A stretch of DNA of 64,000 nucleotides from Clostridiales bacterium (lineage in GTDB: Bacteria; Bacillota; Clostridia; Oscillospirales; Acutalibacteraceae): assembly GCA_019416455.1 (NCBI GenBank), contig DXXG01000028.1, positions 552,603 through 616,602 on the forward strand, read 5' to 3'. Below are positions 50,006-58,999 of this stretch, piece by piece; the first letter of the stretch is position 1; every line of letters begins with the position of its first letter. The notes beneath the pieces were generated by a model. The model had not been told where the DNA came from, made no database searches, and saw nothing but the letters and a program-made list of their open reading frames with translations. The translations under genes were made by a program, and so were the position numbers.

Positions 50006-51223
50006 TCACAGGTTAAAGTCGTTGGTGATACCGTTCAGCCGGGCTGTGTCCTTTTTTACATAGTACAGCTCGGTGATTTGTGAGGTGCTGTGGCCTAGCA
50101 AATCCGCCACTTGACGTGGCGTTAGCGATTTGATGCTGCCATCCTCTTGTTCTATCCCATTCACCAGGCTAGACGCGAAGGTATGTCTGAGAGAATGCAG
50201 ACCTTTCTTCTCGATGCCAGCCGCTGTTAGGATGCGATAGTACCTTTTGCGGAAATTCACCGGCCGGGTAAAGTTACCGTGCTCGTCTGGCACCAAGGGC
50301 GTGCCCTTGCCGAAGTAGGATTCCTTCCGCAAGTCTTGAATCATGGCGATGGCGGTGTCGTTGAGGGGAACAGTTCGCTTGCTGGTGGCTGATTTCAGCT
50401 TGCCAACTTTCACGTCCCGGCCTGGCTCGGCCTGCAGACCGACCCTGCGCCAAACTTCTTTCACGCCACGCTCCAGGCGTAAAACTCTTTTTTGCAAGTC
50501 GATATCACTGTTAAGGAGGCCCAGTAATTCTCCAGTTCTTAGCCCCGTGTTCAGCATGAGAATATAGGCTGCTGCCTGTTGGTATTTGCGTTTGCCGTTG
50601 GAGAATGTAGCAAATGCTTCCCGCTTGAATTTGGCGATCTCGGTTGGGGTGAAGATGGTAACGGTTTCTTGCTCTGGCAAGCACTCCTTGTCTTGGGCGG
50701 CGAGAAAGTTGCCGCGCTTCATCATGGGGACGGACTGCATGGGATTCTTTTGGATAAAGCCTTCCTCGGTTAAGTAGCGGAAGTATTCGTTCAGGAGGAT
50801 ATGTACTTTCTTCACGGTGGTGTAAGCGTAGCCCTGCTCCATCCTATGATTCAGCACGGATTTCAGATCGGCAGCAGTAATATCTCCCACGATTTTGTCC
50901 CCGATGAGTGGGTACACCTGGTGCTGGGCGGTACATTCCAGGCGGTCGTATGTTGTCCGTTCCACCGAGGGAAATTTGAAAACTTGCAGCCAGTGGGTCA
51001 GGCTGTCTTTTATGGTTTTCTGTGACTCGTCCGAGTTGCGCACCTCGGCATTGAATTGAGCGATGTAGGTAGTGATTTTCTGCTGGGCCTCCGTTTTCGT
51101 CTTGCTGGAGAACACTTTGCGCCTTTTGACGCCCTGCTCGTCAAAGTACCAGATGACGCTTTGCCAGCGGCCGTCTGTGCGGCGGAATACGTTGCCGTTG
51201 GTGGTGAGTCTTTTCTTTGGCAT
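50006..51223 (-). CDS. Tyrosine-type integrase, element A
   Basis: Inserts and excises element A at tRNA-Trp. 405 residues: N-terminal AP2-like arm-binding domain (GNVFRRTDGRWQSVIWYFDEQGVKRRKVFSSKTKTEAQQK), SAM-like core-binding domain (about 85-170), catalytic domain with Arg in NTGLRTGELLGL, HSLRHTFAS (His-x-x-Arg) and the nucleophile Tyr in ITELYYVKK. Nearly identical in length and sequence to integrase B at 59565. ATG 51223 has AAAGGGGG upstream; the two copies diverge before it, confirming the start. Confidence 0.93.
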   Translation of the reverse strand: MPKKRLTTNGNVFRRTDGRWQSVIWYFDEQGVKRRKVFSSKTKTEAQQKITTYIAQFNAEVRNSDESQKTIKDSLTHWLQVFKFPSVERTTYDRLECTAQHQVYPLIGDKIVGDITAADLKSVLNHRMEQGYAYTTVKKVHILLNEYFRYLTEEGFIQKNPMQSVPMMKRGNFLAAQDKECLPEQETVTIFTPTEIAKFKREAFATFSNGKRKYQQAAAYILMLNTGLRTGELLGLLNSDIDLQKRVLRLERGVKEVWRRVGLQAEPGRDVKVGKLKSATSKRTVPLNDTAIAMIQDLRKESYFGKGTPLVPDEHGNFTRPVNFRKRYYRILTAAGIEKKGLHSLRHTFASSLVNGIEQEDGSIKSLTPRQVADLLGHSTSQITELYYVKKDTARLNGITNDFNL

Positions 51224-51601
51224 CTTGCTGCCCCCTTTCTTAACCACCAACACTACTCTAGAGAGTGCGGCAATGTCCACCCCTATGTTTCAAACTGGGC
51301 GGAGAAAAATCACCCCGCCTTTTGGTGGATTTGCACCTGCCTGGGGCGGGGAGATTTTTACAGGTCTATTCTTTGTTTATGCGGCGCAATTTTTGAGGTG
51401 GCCCCGTCCCTTGAGCAGCGGAATAATGGCTAGGGGGTTCGGGGCTTAGCCCCGTGCTTCGTGCCAGGCGGACAGCCGGGCGCTCTGCTTGCCCTGCCGA
51501 AAGCAGGAAAACTTCGCAACCCCTATCCTGACACCGCACAAAATGGCTCTACACTGGGAAAATTTGACACTCACGACCCACAGCTTGACGCCAAGGCCTG
51601 T

Positions 51602-51675
51602 TTACCGACCCACACTTTTCCGCCCTGTTGGAACCTCCGAAAAAGCCCGAAGCGACCGGCTCTGCCGGGCGCTGT
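51602..51675. repeat. 74-bp block identical in elements A and B (copy A)
   Basis: Identical to 61213-61286, while flanks are clearly diverged. Includes a stem AGCG(A)CCGG-CTCTG-CCGG(G)CGCT at the right end and a CTTTTCCG/CGAAAAAG pairing to its left. Confidence 0.85.
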
Positions 51676-51960
51676 GAGCCGGGTGTGGGGCGGTTCACCG
51701 ACCCACACCCTTTCACCTGCTCTTTTTTCACACCCTCTTTTCACTGCCTAATGTTTCGAAAATGTGCGCTGCCCACAGCCCTCTCCAAGCTGACCTTTGA
51801 GTGGATGAAAATTCTGTTCTCTATCGAGGATGTCTTGTGCCCAAATGCATCGTCTTTGCAGGCCCGCCTGGGCCTGTTTTTTCTTTTTTCTGCTTTTCTT
51901 TTGCCCGTCTGCCTTACCTCTTTCCCTGTGAGGCAGGGCCGACTTTTTCTCTCATCCAGG

Positions 51961-52074
51961 TTTGCCAGTGTCCCTAAATTTGCCCACAACTGGCTCACAC
52001 GCCTCCAACGGGGTTGGTAACCCGTTTTGTTGGTGTCGTTTCCCTGCTCGGTTCTCAAAGCCGCACACAGGGCC
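51961..52074. repeat. Long direct repeat unit A1
   Basis: 114 bases, similar to 52168-52272 and to the element B units. Shared core includes CTCCAACGGGG, TGGTGTCGTTTCCC and CTCAAA..CCGCACACAGGGCC. Confidence 0.65.
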
Positions 52075-52167
52075 GTACACGGGCTTTTCTCTTTTCTGCT
52101 CAGTCTCACTCTCGACCTTTCCCCTACGGGGAAAGGCTGGGTTGTTCACGGAACTGAGTTGTCTCGA

Positions 52168-52272
52168 TTTGCTGGACTCGCTCACAACTGCCCCACACGG
52201 CTCCAACGGGGCGGGGAACCGGCTTCACTGGTGTCGTTTCCCCACCCCGCCCTCAAAACCGCACACAGGGCC
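52168..52272. repeat. Long direct repeat unit A2
   Basis: 105 bases. Can fold on the minus strand as CGGGGTGGGGAA pairing with TTCCCCGCCCCG around the ACGACACCA-containing loop. Confidence 0.65.
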
Positions 52273-52293
52273 ACACTGGGCCGAGTTTGGTTC

Positions 52294-52736
52294 TCACCGT
52301 TTTTTCTTGGGGTGCTTTGGGTCTGGTAGCGCTGCCAAATCTCGTTCCAGCTTGTAAACTATCGCCTCCTGGATGGGGCGGATGGTAAATCGCAAGGTGC
52401 CATTCCGAACTTTCCCATCTCGAGTCTGTACTTTTGTAGGTTCAACATCGATGAGCCGTTTCTCCTCTAGCTGGCGAATGTACTTTGCAACCGTGTTAGC
52501 GCTCATCTCGGTGTACTGGCTAATGCGCCCCTGGGCCAGCACTGATGGGTTTCCCTGTCTTCGCAGAAGATCAGGTATGCGTAGACGGACAACTCACCCG
52601 GGGAAAGTCCCAGGGTGAAAATCTCATTAGGCAGAAGAAAATAGTGGCCCAATGGGCTGCGGTTGGTGCAAGTGTTTTGGAATTCCGTGGCGTTCCCTCC
52701 CCAATGATTTTTCAAGATTCTACACCTATGTTCCAA
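52294..52736 (-). pseudogene. HTH replication/regulatory protein gene, frameshifted
   Basis: The first frame gives GHYFLLPNEIFTLGLSPGELSVYAYLIFCEDRETHQCW then runs off; the second frame continues QGRISQYTEMSANTVAKYIRQLEEKRLIDVEPTKV...IRPIQEAIVYKLERDLAALPDPKHPKKKR. Together these make a normal winged-HTH protein common in clostridial integrative elements. One base is missing in the CCC/GGGG run at about 52527-52537. Either real decay or a sequencing slip. Element B keeps only the last 26 or so codons. Confidence 0.75.
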
Positions 52737-52916
52737 CCTATGTCCATAGAGAAATCGAAGTTTTCAGTTTGTTCACAGTATATTATTGCAAGTGTTTTTC
52801 AAAAACCTTTTACGCAGCCCTTTTCTTTGTTTACTCCACCGCAAATTTTGAGGTGGCCTCTCTCCGTTTCCAGGTAAGCGAAAGGCTGGAATTTCTTCCA
52901 GCCTTCGCAACAATAT
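52737..52916. other. Upstream region of the HTH gene, repeated elsewhere in the elements
   Basis: Includes TTTTCTTTGTTTACTCC..CAAATTTTGAGGTGGCC (about 52818-52858), which resembles sequences upstream of integrase A (about 51365-51402), integrase B (about 60944-60980) and the HTH remnant in B (about 62004-62041). Also a GGCTGGAA/TTCCAGCC hairpin at about 52883-52902. Confidence 0.45.
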
Positions 52917-53090
52917 TCATTTCTCAACCATGTTCTGGTCAAACCTCATCAGGATACTGGCCGCCTGGGCGCGGGTAGTGGTGCCGCCAGGCTCCAGGGT
53001 GCCATCGTCGTGGCCGTTGATAAGCTCATTGCCATTGGCCCAGGTCATGGCGGGGAAGGCCCATATGCCGGGAGCCACTTGCTCCCCGTC
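52917..53090 (-). pseudogene. S-layer homology (SLH) domain remnant
   Basis: Open for about 57 codons and ending VEK-stop: ...APGIWAFPAMTWANGNELINGHDDGTLEPGGTTTRAQAASILMRFDQNMVEK. This is the C-terminal SLH repeat (TRAQAASILMRF is diagnostic), with no start and the rest of the gene missing. Truncated at the left border of the defence module. Confidence 0.75.
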
Positions 53091-53107
53091 TCAAGGATAA
53101 ATTTGTT

Positions 53108-53136
53108 TTGATTTATTTTCTTTCCTGCGGTATAAT
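53108..53136 (+). promoter_or_regulatory. Promoter of the restriction-modification operon
   Basis: TTGATT (53108-53113), 17-base spacer, TATAAT (53131-53136). Just downstream a 9-base direct repeat AGACAACGT occurs twice in tandem (53142-53159), right at the predicted transcription start, a possible autoregulatory site. Confidence 0.7.
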
Positions 53137-53177
53137 AATGGAGACAACGTAGACAACGTAAAGGAGCCACACGCACA

Positions 53178-54407
53178 ATGAATTTACTCTCTCTCTTCTC
53201 AGGGTGCGGGGGAATGGATATTGGATTTGAGGGCTCATTTTTGTGCCTAAAAAAATCCATTAATCCCTGCCTACATCCAGATTGGATTAGAAAAGAGCAC
53301 GGGGACTGGGTTACAGTAGCTCCAACCATTTTTAAAACCGTGTTCGCAAATGATATTCGTCCTGACGCAAAAGCCGCTTGGGTTTCTTATTTTTCCAAAA
53401 GATACAATCACGCTAATGAGATTTATCATCTGGAAAGTATCGTCAGCCTTGTAAAAAGGGCGAAAGCGGGCGAACGAATTTTCCCAGATGACATTGAGAT
53501 CGTGACAGGAGGGTTCCCTTGTCAAGACTTTTCAGTTGCCGGAAAGAGGTTGGGATTTCATTCAAAAAAGAGCCACCTTGGGGGGCTTTTGGAGGCTGAT
53601 GAGCCCTCTGTTGAAAGCCGCGGGCAATTGTATATGTGGATGCGGGAAGTGATTTCCATCACGGAGCCTAAACTTTTTATTGCCGAAAACGTTAAGGGCC
53701 TCACTAATTTAGAGGATGTAAAGGATATTATCGAACACGATTTTTCCCAAGCGGGTAATGGAGGGTATCTGGTTGTTCCCGCCAAGGTATTATACGCTCC
53801 TGACTACGGTGTTCCCCAATCAAGAGAGCGCATCATCTTTTTTGGATTTAAAAAAAGCGCACTGACTGAGGAGGCAAAAGAAGCTCTAATAAAAAAGATT
53901 ATCCCGACGGAATTCGACCCATATCCAGCGAAAACTCATGGCGGTCCTGGTTTGACGCCCATTGTGACCGTAAGAGATAGCTTCATTGGGCTGGAAGAGC
54001 CTGATTTTTCAAACGACCCTTCCCAAAACAAGTATTCTAAGGCGAAATATATGGGAGCCCATTGTCAGGGCCAAACTGAGGTTAAATTGGACTCGGTTGG
54101 TCCGACAATTCGCTCCGAACATCACGGGAATATCGAGTATCGTCGATTGAGCAAGGAGCATGGTGGAAAATATCAAGACGAATTAGATGCTGGACTGGCA
54201 GAAAGGCGTCTCAGCGTGCGAGAGTGTGCTCGTCTGCAAACTTTTCCTGACGATTATCAATTCATTCTAAAAAGAACGACGGATAATGTAGCGGTCTCCT
54301 CGAGTGACGCCTACAAAATTATCGGGAATGCGGTCCCGTGTGTTCTTGCCTATAACATCGCTAAAAATATCGAATCTAAATGGCTTTTGTATTTTAAGGA
54401 GGCGTAA
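53178..54407 (+). CDS. DNA (cytosine-5) methyltransferase
   Basis: Protects host DNA from the partner nuclease. 409 residues with C5-MTase motifs in order: I LSLFSGCGGMDIGFEG, IV GGFPCQDFSVAGKR (catalytic Cys near 113), VI ENVKGL, VIII QSRERIIFFGF, target-recognition region, then IX/X RECARLQTFPDDY and SDAYKIIGNAVP. First gene of a five-gene run. Recognition sequence cannot be read from the protein; presence of Vsr fits a C5 methylation system. Confidence 0.95.
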   Translation: MNLLSLFSGCGGMDIGFEGSFLCLKKSINPCLHPDWIRKEHGDWVTVAPTIFKTVFANDIRPDAKAAWVSYFSKRYNHANEIYHLESIVSLVKRAKAGERIFPDDIEIVTGGFPCQDFSVAGKRLGFHSKKSHLGGLLEADEPSVESRGQLYMWMREVISITEPKLFIAENVKGLTNLEDVKDIIEHDFSQAGNGGYLVVPAKVLYAPDYGVPQSRERIIFFGFKKSALTEEAKEALIKKIIPTEFDPYPAKTHGGPGLTPIVTVRDSFIGLEEPDFSNDPSQNKYSKAKYMGAHCQGQTEVKLDSVGPTIRSEHHGNIEYRRLSKEHGGKYQDELDAGLAERRLSVRECARLQTFPDDYQFILKRTTDNVAVSSSDAYKIIGNAVPCVLAYNIAKNIESKWLLYFKEA

Positions 54408-54409
54408 AA

Positions 54410-55498
54410 GTGATCGTTTCTGTGAACCCGCATCCGGACATGGAAGAATTTCGGAAATTGATGGAAAACACGGACCAACTGCTGAACCATGACGCACTAG
54501 AGCGGCCTGAGTATTACGCTTCTAGGGGCGGAAATCCTTTGGAAGATGACGTGAAAGACGCCTTGGACCAGTGCGCTAAAGGAACACCTTTCGCTGGCAC
54601 GATTGAGAAAGTGTCTGGACAAAAGTTTCCCGATATTGTTGCCGCCAAGTTTTATGGTGTTGAGGTAAAAAGCACTAAAGAGAATCACTGGACCTCTACG
54701 GGCAGTAGCATTTTGGAAACAACTAGGGTTGACGGTGTAGAAAGAATTTTCATGACCTTTGGAAAGCTCGGCGGACGGCCTATCGAGTTTTTGTCCAAGC
54801 CATACGAGGAATGCTTGTATGGAATCGCTGTAACCCATATGCCGAGGTACCTTATCGACATGAGACTTCATAAAGGAGAAACCATTTTCGATAAAATAGG
54901 AATACCGTATAATGAGTTGCGGACGATGGAAAATCCCGTAGCGCCAGTGGCACGCTATTACAGACAACAGTTGAAGCCTGGGGAAAGTCTTTGGTGGACA
55001 GGGGACTCTTCTGACGAAACAGTTTCCGCCACTATTCGCCTGTGGAAAAACCTTGAGAAAGATCAAAAGAGGTTTCTTACAGTTTACGGATGCGTAAACT
55101 TTCCAGAGGTTTTTGGTGGGGATTACGACCGATATGCTCTGTGGCTTACGTCTCAAGGAATTGTTGACCCTCACATTAGGGATCAATTTTCAGCGGGTGG
55201 GCAGGAAGAGATGGTCCTTTCCTCAGGTGATATTGTCAAGTTTCCCGCTGTATACCGTCGATTAAAAGAAAACGCAGAGCTTTTCTTTAGAAGAATAGGA
55301 CAGACGGACCCATCGGTATTGTGCGACAGATCGACACTGAATTTGTTTTCAATCAATAACCGACTTAATCAGTGGGCCGGTGTTGTTTCCAATTACTCCC
55401 CCATGGGATATGGTAAGTCGATGGACGCCTTAAGAACGTATTTTTGGGGAGAAGGCAACTGTGATAACCCATGGTGGCTGAGTATAATTAGCAAATGA
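54410..55498 (+). CDS. Type II restriction endonuclease (PD-(D/E)xK)
   Basis: 362 residues, GTG start two bases after the MTase stop. A nuclease core is visible at about residues 73-87: FPDIVAAKFYGVEVKSTK, matching PD...ExK. The rest is not recognisable, as usual for restriction enzymes. Position between a C5-MTase and Vsr makes the assignment strong. Overlaps vsr by four bases (ATGA). Confidence 0.8.
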   Translation: MIVSVNPHPDMEEFRKLMENTDQLLNHDALERPEYYASRGGNPLEDDVKDALDQCAKGTPFAGTIEKVSGQKFPDIVAAKFYGVEVKSTKENHWTSTGSSILETTRVDGVERIFMTFGKLGGRPIEFLSKPYEECLYGIAVTHMPRYLIDMRLHKGETIFDKIGIPYNELRTMENPVAPVARYYRQQLKPGESLWWTGDSSDETVSATIRLWKNLEKDQKRFLTVYGCVNFPEVFGGDYDRYALWLTSQGIVDPHIRDQFSAGGQEEMVLSSGDIVKFPAVYRRLKENAELFFRRIGQTDPSVLCDRSTLNLFSINNRLNQWAGVVSNYSPMGYGKSMDALRTYFWGEGNCDNPWWLSIISK

Positions 55499-55929
55499 GA
55501 GATCCAGCGATTACCCATAAAATTATGGCATCTATACCATCGAAAAACACACGCCCAGAAATCGCGCTAAGGAAAGCTTTGTGGCATATGAACCTTCGCT
55601 ATCGTGTTAATTATAAAGCGCTTCCCGGAAAACCAGACATTGTGTTCACAAAACAAAAACTGGTTATCTTTTGCGATGGGGATTTTTGGCACGGACACAA
55701 TTGGGCCATTAGAGGACTCTCTTCTCTCGATGAGGAATTAGCTGGGTACTCAGAGTTTTGGCGTCAGAAAATCCTCCGTAATATTCAACGTGATAAGGAA
55801 AACAATGAGACTCTGGCGAAGTTAGGGTGGACAGTTGTTAGATTTTGGGAAAGCGATATCAAAAATAACTTAACCAGGTGTGTAAACGAGGTTTTATATA
55901 AGTTAGCATATGTATCGGCCCAAAAATAA
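55495..55929 (+). CDS. vsr: Very short patch repair endonuclease
   Basis: Nicks T:G mismatches made by deamination of 5-methylcytosine. 144 residues: RDPAITHKIMASIPSKNTRPEIALRKALWHMNLRYRVN, GKPDIVF (catalytic Asp), CDGDFWHGHNW (zinc/active site), and FWRQKILRNIQRDKENNETLAKLGWTVVRFWESDI. Coupled to the restriction gene; a standard companion of C5-MTases. Confidence 0.96.
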   Translation: MRDPAITHKIMASIPSKNTRPEIALRKALWHMNLRYRVNYKALPGKPDIVFTKQKLVIFCDGDFWHGHNWAIRGLSSLDEELAGYSEFWRQKILRNIQRDKENNETLAKLGWTVVRFWESDIKNNLTRCVNEVLYKLAYVSAQK

Positions 55930-55970
55930 AGATATGTTTTTAAAGTCTTAACTATTCACACGGAGGATAT

Positions 55971-57155
55971 ATGGATAAAACTGTAAAGATTCCTGTAGAC
56001 GCTGGAAAGATTATTATTTCTGAGGATATAAAATCCACACTTAAGAATCTGTTTTCCGGCTGTAGAGTAAGTTTTTTACTCGGTGCAGGATTCTCGGCAA
56101 ATCTGTTAGGCACTTTGAGTAACAACGAGATAATCTTTGAAGCGCTACAAAAATACAAAGCGAAAAATGAGGACGAAAGGAAAAAAGTTACGATATTATC
56201 CGCTTTTTTGTATTGGTCGTTTTTCGTTAGATGTATTGAACCGATTTCTAAAATATCGACGTATGATTCCTCGTTTGATCCATATAAAGAATTTGGAAAT
56301 ATTGTATACCGGATTTTTTCTGAAAGAGGCAATCCGGCGTTAGATAGGCAGTTTAGCATTTTTACAACCAATTATGATCCAATAATCGAGCTGATTTTTG
56401 ACCATTCAAATTGCATATGCAATGATGGCTTTGAGGGGAGAATTGAGCCTCGTTTTTCCACTGATAATTATTCGAAAACATATTATAGACAAGCCATATT
56501 CTCCAATAGGAAAGCAGAAATACCTTCTGTGAATCTTTTGAAACTACACGGATCTGTTACTTGGAGCCCAGACCTTATCCGGGGCGGCATTGCATATCAG
56601 CAATATCGCAATGAAATAGGGTACTTTACTAATACTTACGCAACGTTGTTCGATACTACAATGGCGTCAACTATTGATACCCATTTGACAGCTGATCGGC
56701 CAGATGAAGCTAATAAGCAAATTCAATCTTTATTAGCAAGCGGTATTTTTGATACATTGCTTGCTAAAGAGGATGGCTACAGCCAATTCATTCAAGCCTA
56801 CAAAATAACTTTTTTAATTGTGAATCCAACCAAGGAAAAATTTAGCGACACGCTTTTGAACAAGAATTACTATGAACTTTTACGCATTTTTTCTAATGAA
56901 TTAGAAAAAGAGAACTCGCTTCTTGTAGTCAATGGTTTTTCATTTAGAGATGAGCACATCCTAGATTTAGTAAAACGTTCTATGGTTAATCCATCCTTGA
57001 AAATACTCATTTTCACATATCAAGACACAGAGATTGGGGATTTTGAAAAACTATTCGGCGAGGCAAAGAATAACAATATTACTTTTATTGCGCTTGAAGG
57101 AGAAAAACTCTCTTTGAATTATTTCAATCAGATTTTGTCACATATCCATTCCTAA
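55971..57155 (+). CDS. SIR2-domain defence protein
   Basis: 394 residues. SIR2-like NAD-binding core: SFLLGAGFSANLLG (near 38-47), FTTNYDPIIE (near 128) and LLKLHGSVTW (near 198); the C-terminal third is helical and unassigned. In SIR2-HerA systems the SIR2 partner degrades NAD+ or acts as a nuclease upon phage infection. AT-rich codon use differs sharply from host genes. 17 bases before herA. Confidence 0.87.
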   Translation: MDKTVKIPVDAGKIIISEDIKSTLKNLFSGCRVSFLLGAGFSANLLGTLSNNEIIFEALQKYKAKNEDERKKVTILSAFLYWSFFVRCIEPISKISTYDSSFDPYKEFGNIVYRIFSERGNPALDRQFSIFTTNYDPIIELIFDHSNCICNDGFEGRIEPRFSTDNYSKTYYRQAIFSNRKAEIPSVNLLKLHGSVTWSPDLIRGGIAYQQYRNEIGYFTNTYATLFDTTMASTIDTHLTADRPDEANKQIQSLLASGIFDTLLAKEDGYSQFIQAYKITFLIVNPTKEKFSDTLLNKNYYELLRIFSNELEKENSLLVVNGFSFRDEHILDLVKRSMVNPSLKILIFTYQDTEIGDFEKLFGEAKNNNITFIALEGEKLSLNYFNQILSHIHS

Positions 57156-57172
57156 AAGAGGGGCAAATCCGC

Positions 57173-58999
57173 ATGAACGATTTTTATAAAATCGGACAAG
57201 TGATTGAAGTACGCGGTCAAAAACTTCGTATACGTGTTTTTGAAAACAAAAACAGTAATATTTTGGTATACCAAGGACACGTTATTAAAAATGTGTCTGT
57301 CGGTAGTTTTGTAAAGATTCCAAAAGGATTCAGCAATATCATTGGTCGTATAGAAGGAGAATACATTCAAGAAAATAAGTCTGCAGGTGAGAATAACTGC
57401 CAACCTCGCTTTTCAAAAGAAAGTGAAACCATTGATCGCATTATTGAAGTAAGTATTATGGGCGTTTTGAATGATGGTCGTTTTCTGAGAGGTTTAATTG
57501 ACATTCCGCTGGTTTTCTCGGATGCATATATGCTTGCTGATACAGAAGTACAAAAGATTTTTGAGTTTAGCTCTGATTTAACTACTTCTGTGTGTATTGG
57601 CTCTATTAACGATTACAAAGAAGAAAAACTTTTTATCTCAGCAAATTCTCTCTTCGCCAGTCATATAGGAATATTCGGGAATACCGGAAGTGGTAAATCA
57701 AATACATTAGCCAAAATATACACTGAGTGCTTTCAACGTTTTAAAGGGATGCCTGGATTTGCTAAAAGTAGATTTCTTCTTATCGATTTTAATGGAGAGT
57801 ACACACAAGCATTTGATGACAGTAAACGAGTATATCGGCTATCAACAAGAGTTGATACAGGAGATTCAATCCCTATTCATCAATCTTTCTTGGAAGATAT
57901 TGAACTCTGGTCAATAATATGTGAGGCAACAGAGAAAACGCAAAAGCCTTTTCTAAACAAGAGCATTGATCTATACCGCCGTTTACGTGCGACAGATAAT
58001 CTTATGGCCTATATTCGTGGAATGTTACAAAAACTGCTTCTACGATATTATGACGAGCCACAAATGTTTTTGCGGCAGTTGACAGGACTCAAGAACATTC
58101 TCACATTGCTATTTGTTGATGCCGACCCTGGAATCAATATTTTAAATAGCCTCCAAGTTCGTGCAAATGGTACAAAATTTTGCCGTGTAGTTAATGAATG
58201 CGAACGCTGGGCGAACACCCTTAGTGACTATGAACAAGAAGTTGTTTCAGCTATTTTGGATTCGGTTTTTATTCCAGATAACTTTCAAAATATCGATGAA
58301 TATTTGTTATTTGAGTATGCCCTACGGTATAAATACTTGGATTCCTTATGTTCACAATATATCAACGAAGAACATATTGCTCCACTAATCTCAAGATTCG
58401 AAAATCGTGTAAAACGAGTAAAGCGCCTTTTCAGTATATGTGAGAATCCTCCATCTGATTGGCTGGCAATATACTCGTTAGTTGATGTAAATGTGGAATT
58501 TAGAAAGATTGTTCCGCTAATTATCTGCAAGTATTTCTACGAACGCCAGAGGCAAAATTTAAATTGTAGTAGTCTACATATTATTATTGATGAAGCGCAT
58601 AATATCTTGTCAACTACATCTGAGCGGGAAAGTCAAACATGGAAGGATTACCGCTTAGAAACGTTCGAAGAAATTATCAAGGAGGGGCGGAAGTTCGGAA
58701 CATTTTTAACCATATCGAGCCAGCGTCCATCTGACATATCGGAAACCATTATTTCTCAACTGCATAACTATTTCATTCATCGATTGGTTAACAATGAGGA
58801 TATACGAGCCATTGGTAAAGCCGTGGCATTCATTGACAACACTTCATATGAGATGATCTCTGTCTTGCCACAAGGGGCGTGCATCTTTACTGGCGTCGCT
58901 TCCAATTTTCCTGTTTTGGTTCAAGTGGACCGTCTACCACAAGAACTTCAACCACGAAGTGACACAGTCAACCTTACAAGTTTATGGGAGGCACTCTAA
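57173..58999 (+). CDS. herA: HerA-type ATPase partner of SIR2
   Basis: 608 residues. HerA/DUF87 FtsK-like hexameric ATPase: N-terminal beta domain, Walker A GNTGSGKSNTLAKIY (near 169), RFLLIDFNGEYTQAF, then a long insert, Walker B LHIIIDEAHNIL (near 468) and SQRPSDISETIISQLHNYFIHRL. Forms a complex with SIR2 in known two-gene anti-phage systems (SIR2-HerA, also called Nezha). Last gene before the element's right end. Confidence 0.9.
   Translation: MNDFYKIGQVIEVRGQKLRIRVFENKNSNILVYQGHVIKNVSVGSFVKIPKGFSNIIGRIEGEYIQENKSAGENNCQPRFSKESETIDRIIEVSIMGVLNDGRFLRGLIDIPLVFSDAYMLADTEVQKIFEFSSDLTTSVCIGSINDYKEEKLFISANSLFASHIGIFGNTGSGKSNTLAKIYTECFQRFKGMPGFAKSRFLLIDFNGEYTQAFDDSKRVYRLSTRVDTGDSIPIHQSFLEDIELWSIICEATEKTQKPFLNKSIDLYRRLRATDNLMAYIRGMLQKLLLRYYDEPQMFLRQLTGLKNILTLLFVDADPGINILNSLQVRANGTKFCRVVNECERWANTLSDYEQEVVSAILDSVFIPDNFQNIDEYLLFEYALRYKYLDSLCSQYINEEHIAPLISRFENRVKRVKRLFSICENPPSDWLAIYSLVDVNVEFRKIVPLIICKYFYERQRQNLNCSSLHIIIDEAHNILSTTSERESQTWKDYRLETFEEIIKEGRKFGTFLTISSQRPSDISETIISQLHNYFIHRLVNNEDIRAIGKAVAFIDNTSYEMISVLPQGACIFTGVASNFPVLVQVDRLPQELQPRSDTVNLTSLWEAL

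Larger units (their letters stand above)
51281..52293. other. Conserved non-coding region of element A
   Basis: About 1 kb with no supported gene but clear similarity to 60841-61902 in element B. Holds a 74-bp block identical in both (51602-51675), two diverged direct repeats with a 207-base period (51961-52074, 52168-52272), and a CCTTTCCCC-TAC-GGGGAAAGG hairpin (52116-52136). Possible replication origin, regulatory RNA or recombination region. Confidence 0.6.

Noticed and set aside
51549..51731. Leftward 60-residue frame in element A's conserved region
   Set aside because: The identical 74-bp block lies inside it, but the frame is not kept as a gene in element B and there is no ribosome site.
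51961..52272. Possible CRISPR array or retron RNA from the repeats
   Set aside because: Only two units, 105-114 bases each and about 205 apart, with no cas or reverse-transcriptase genes.
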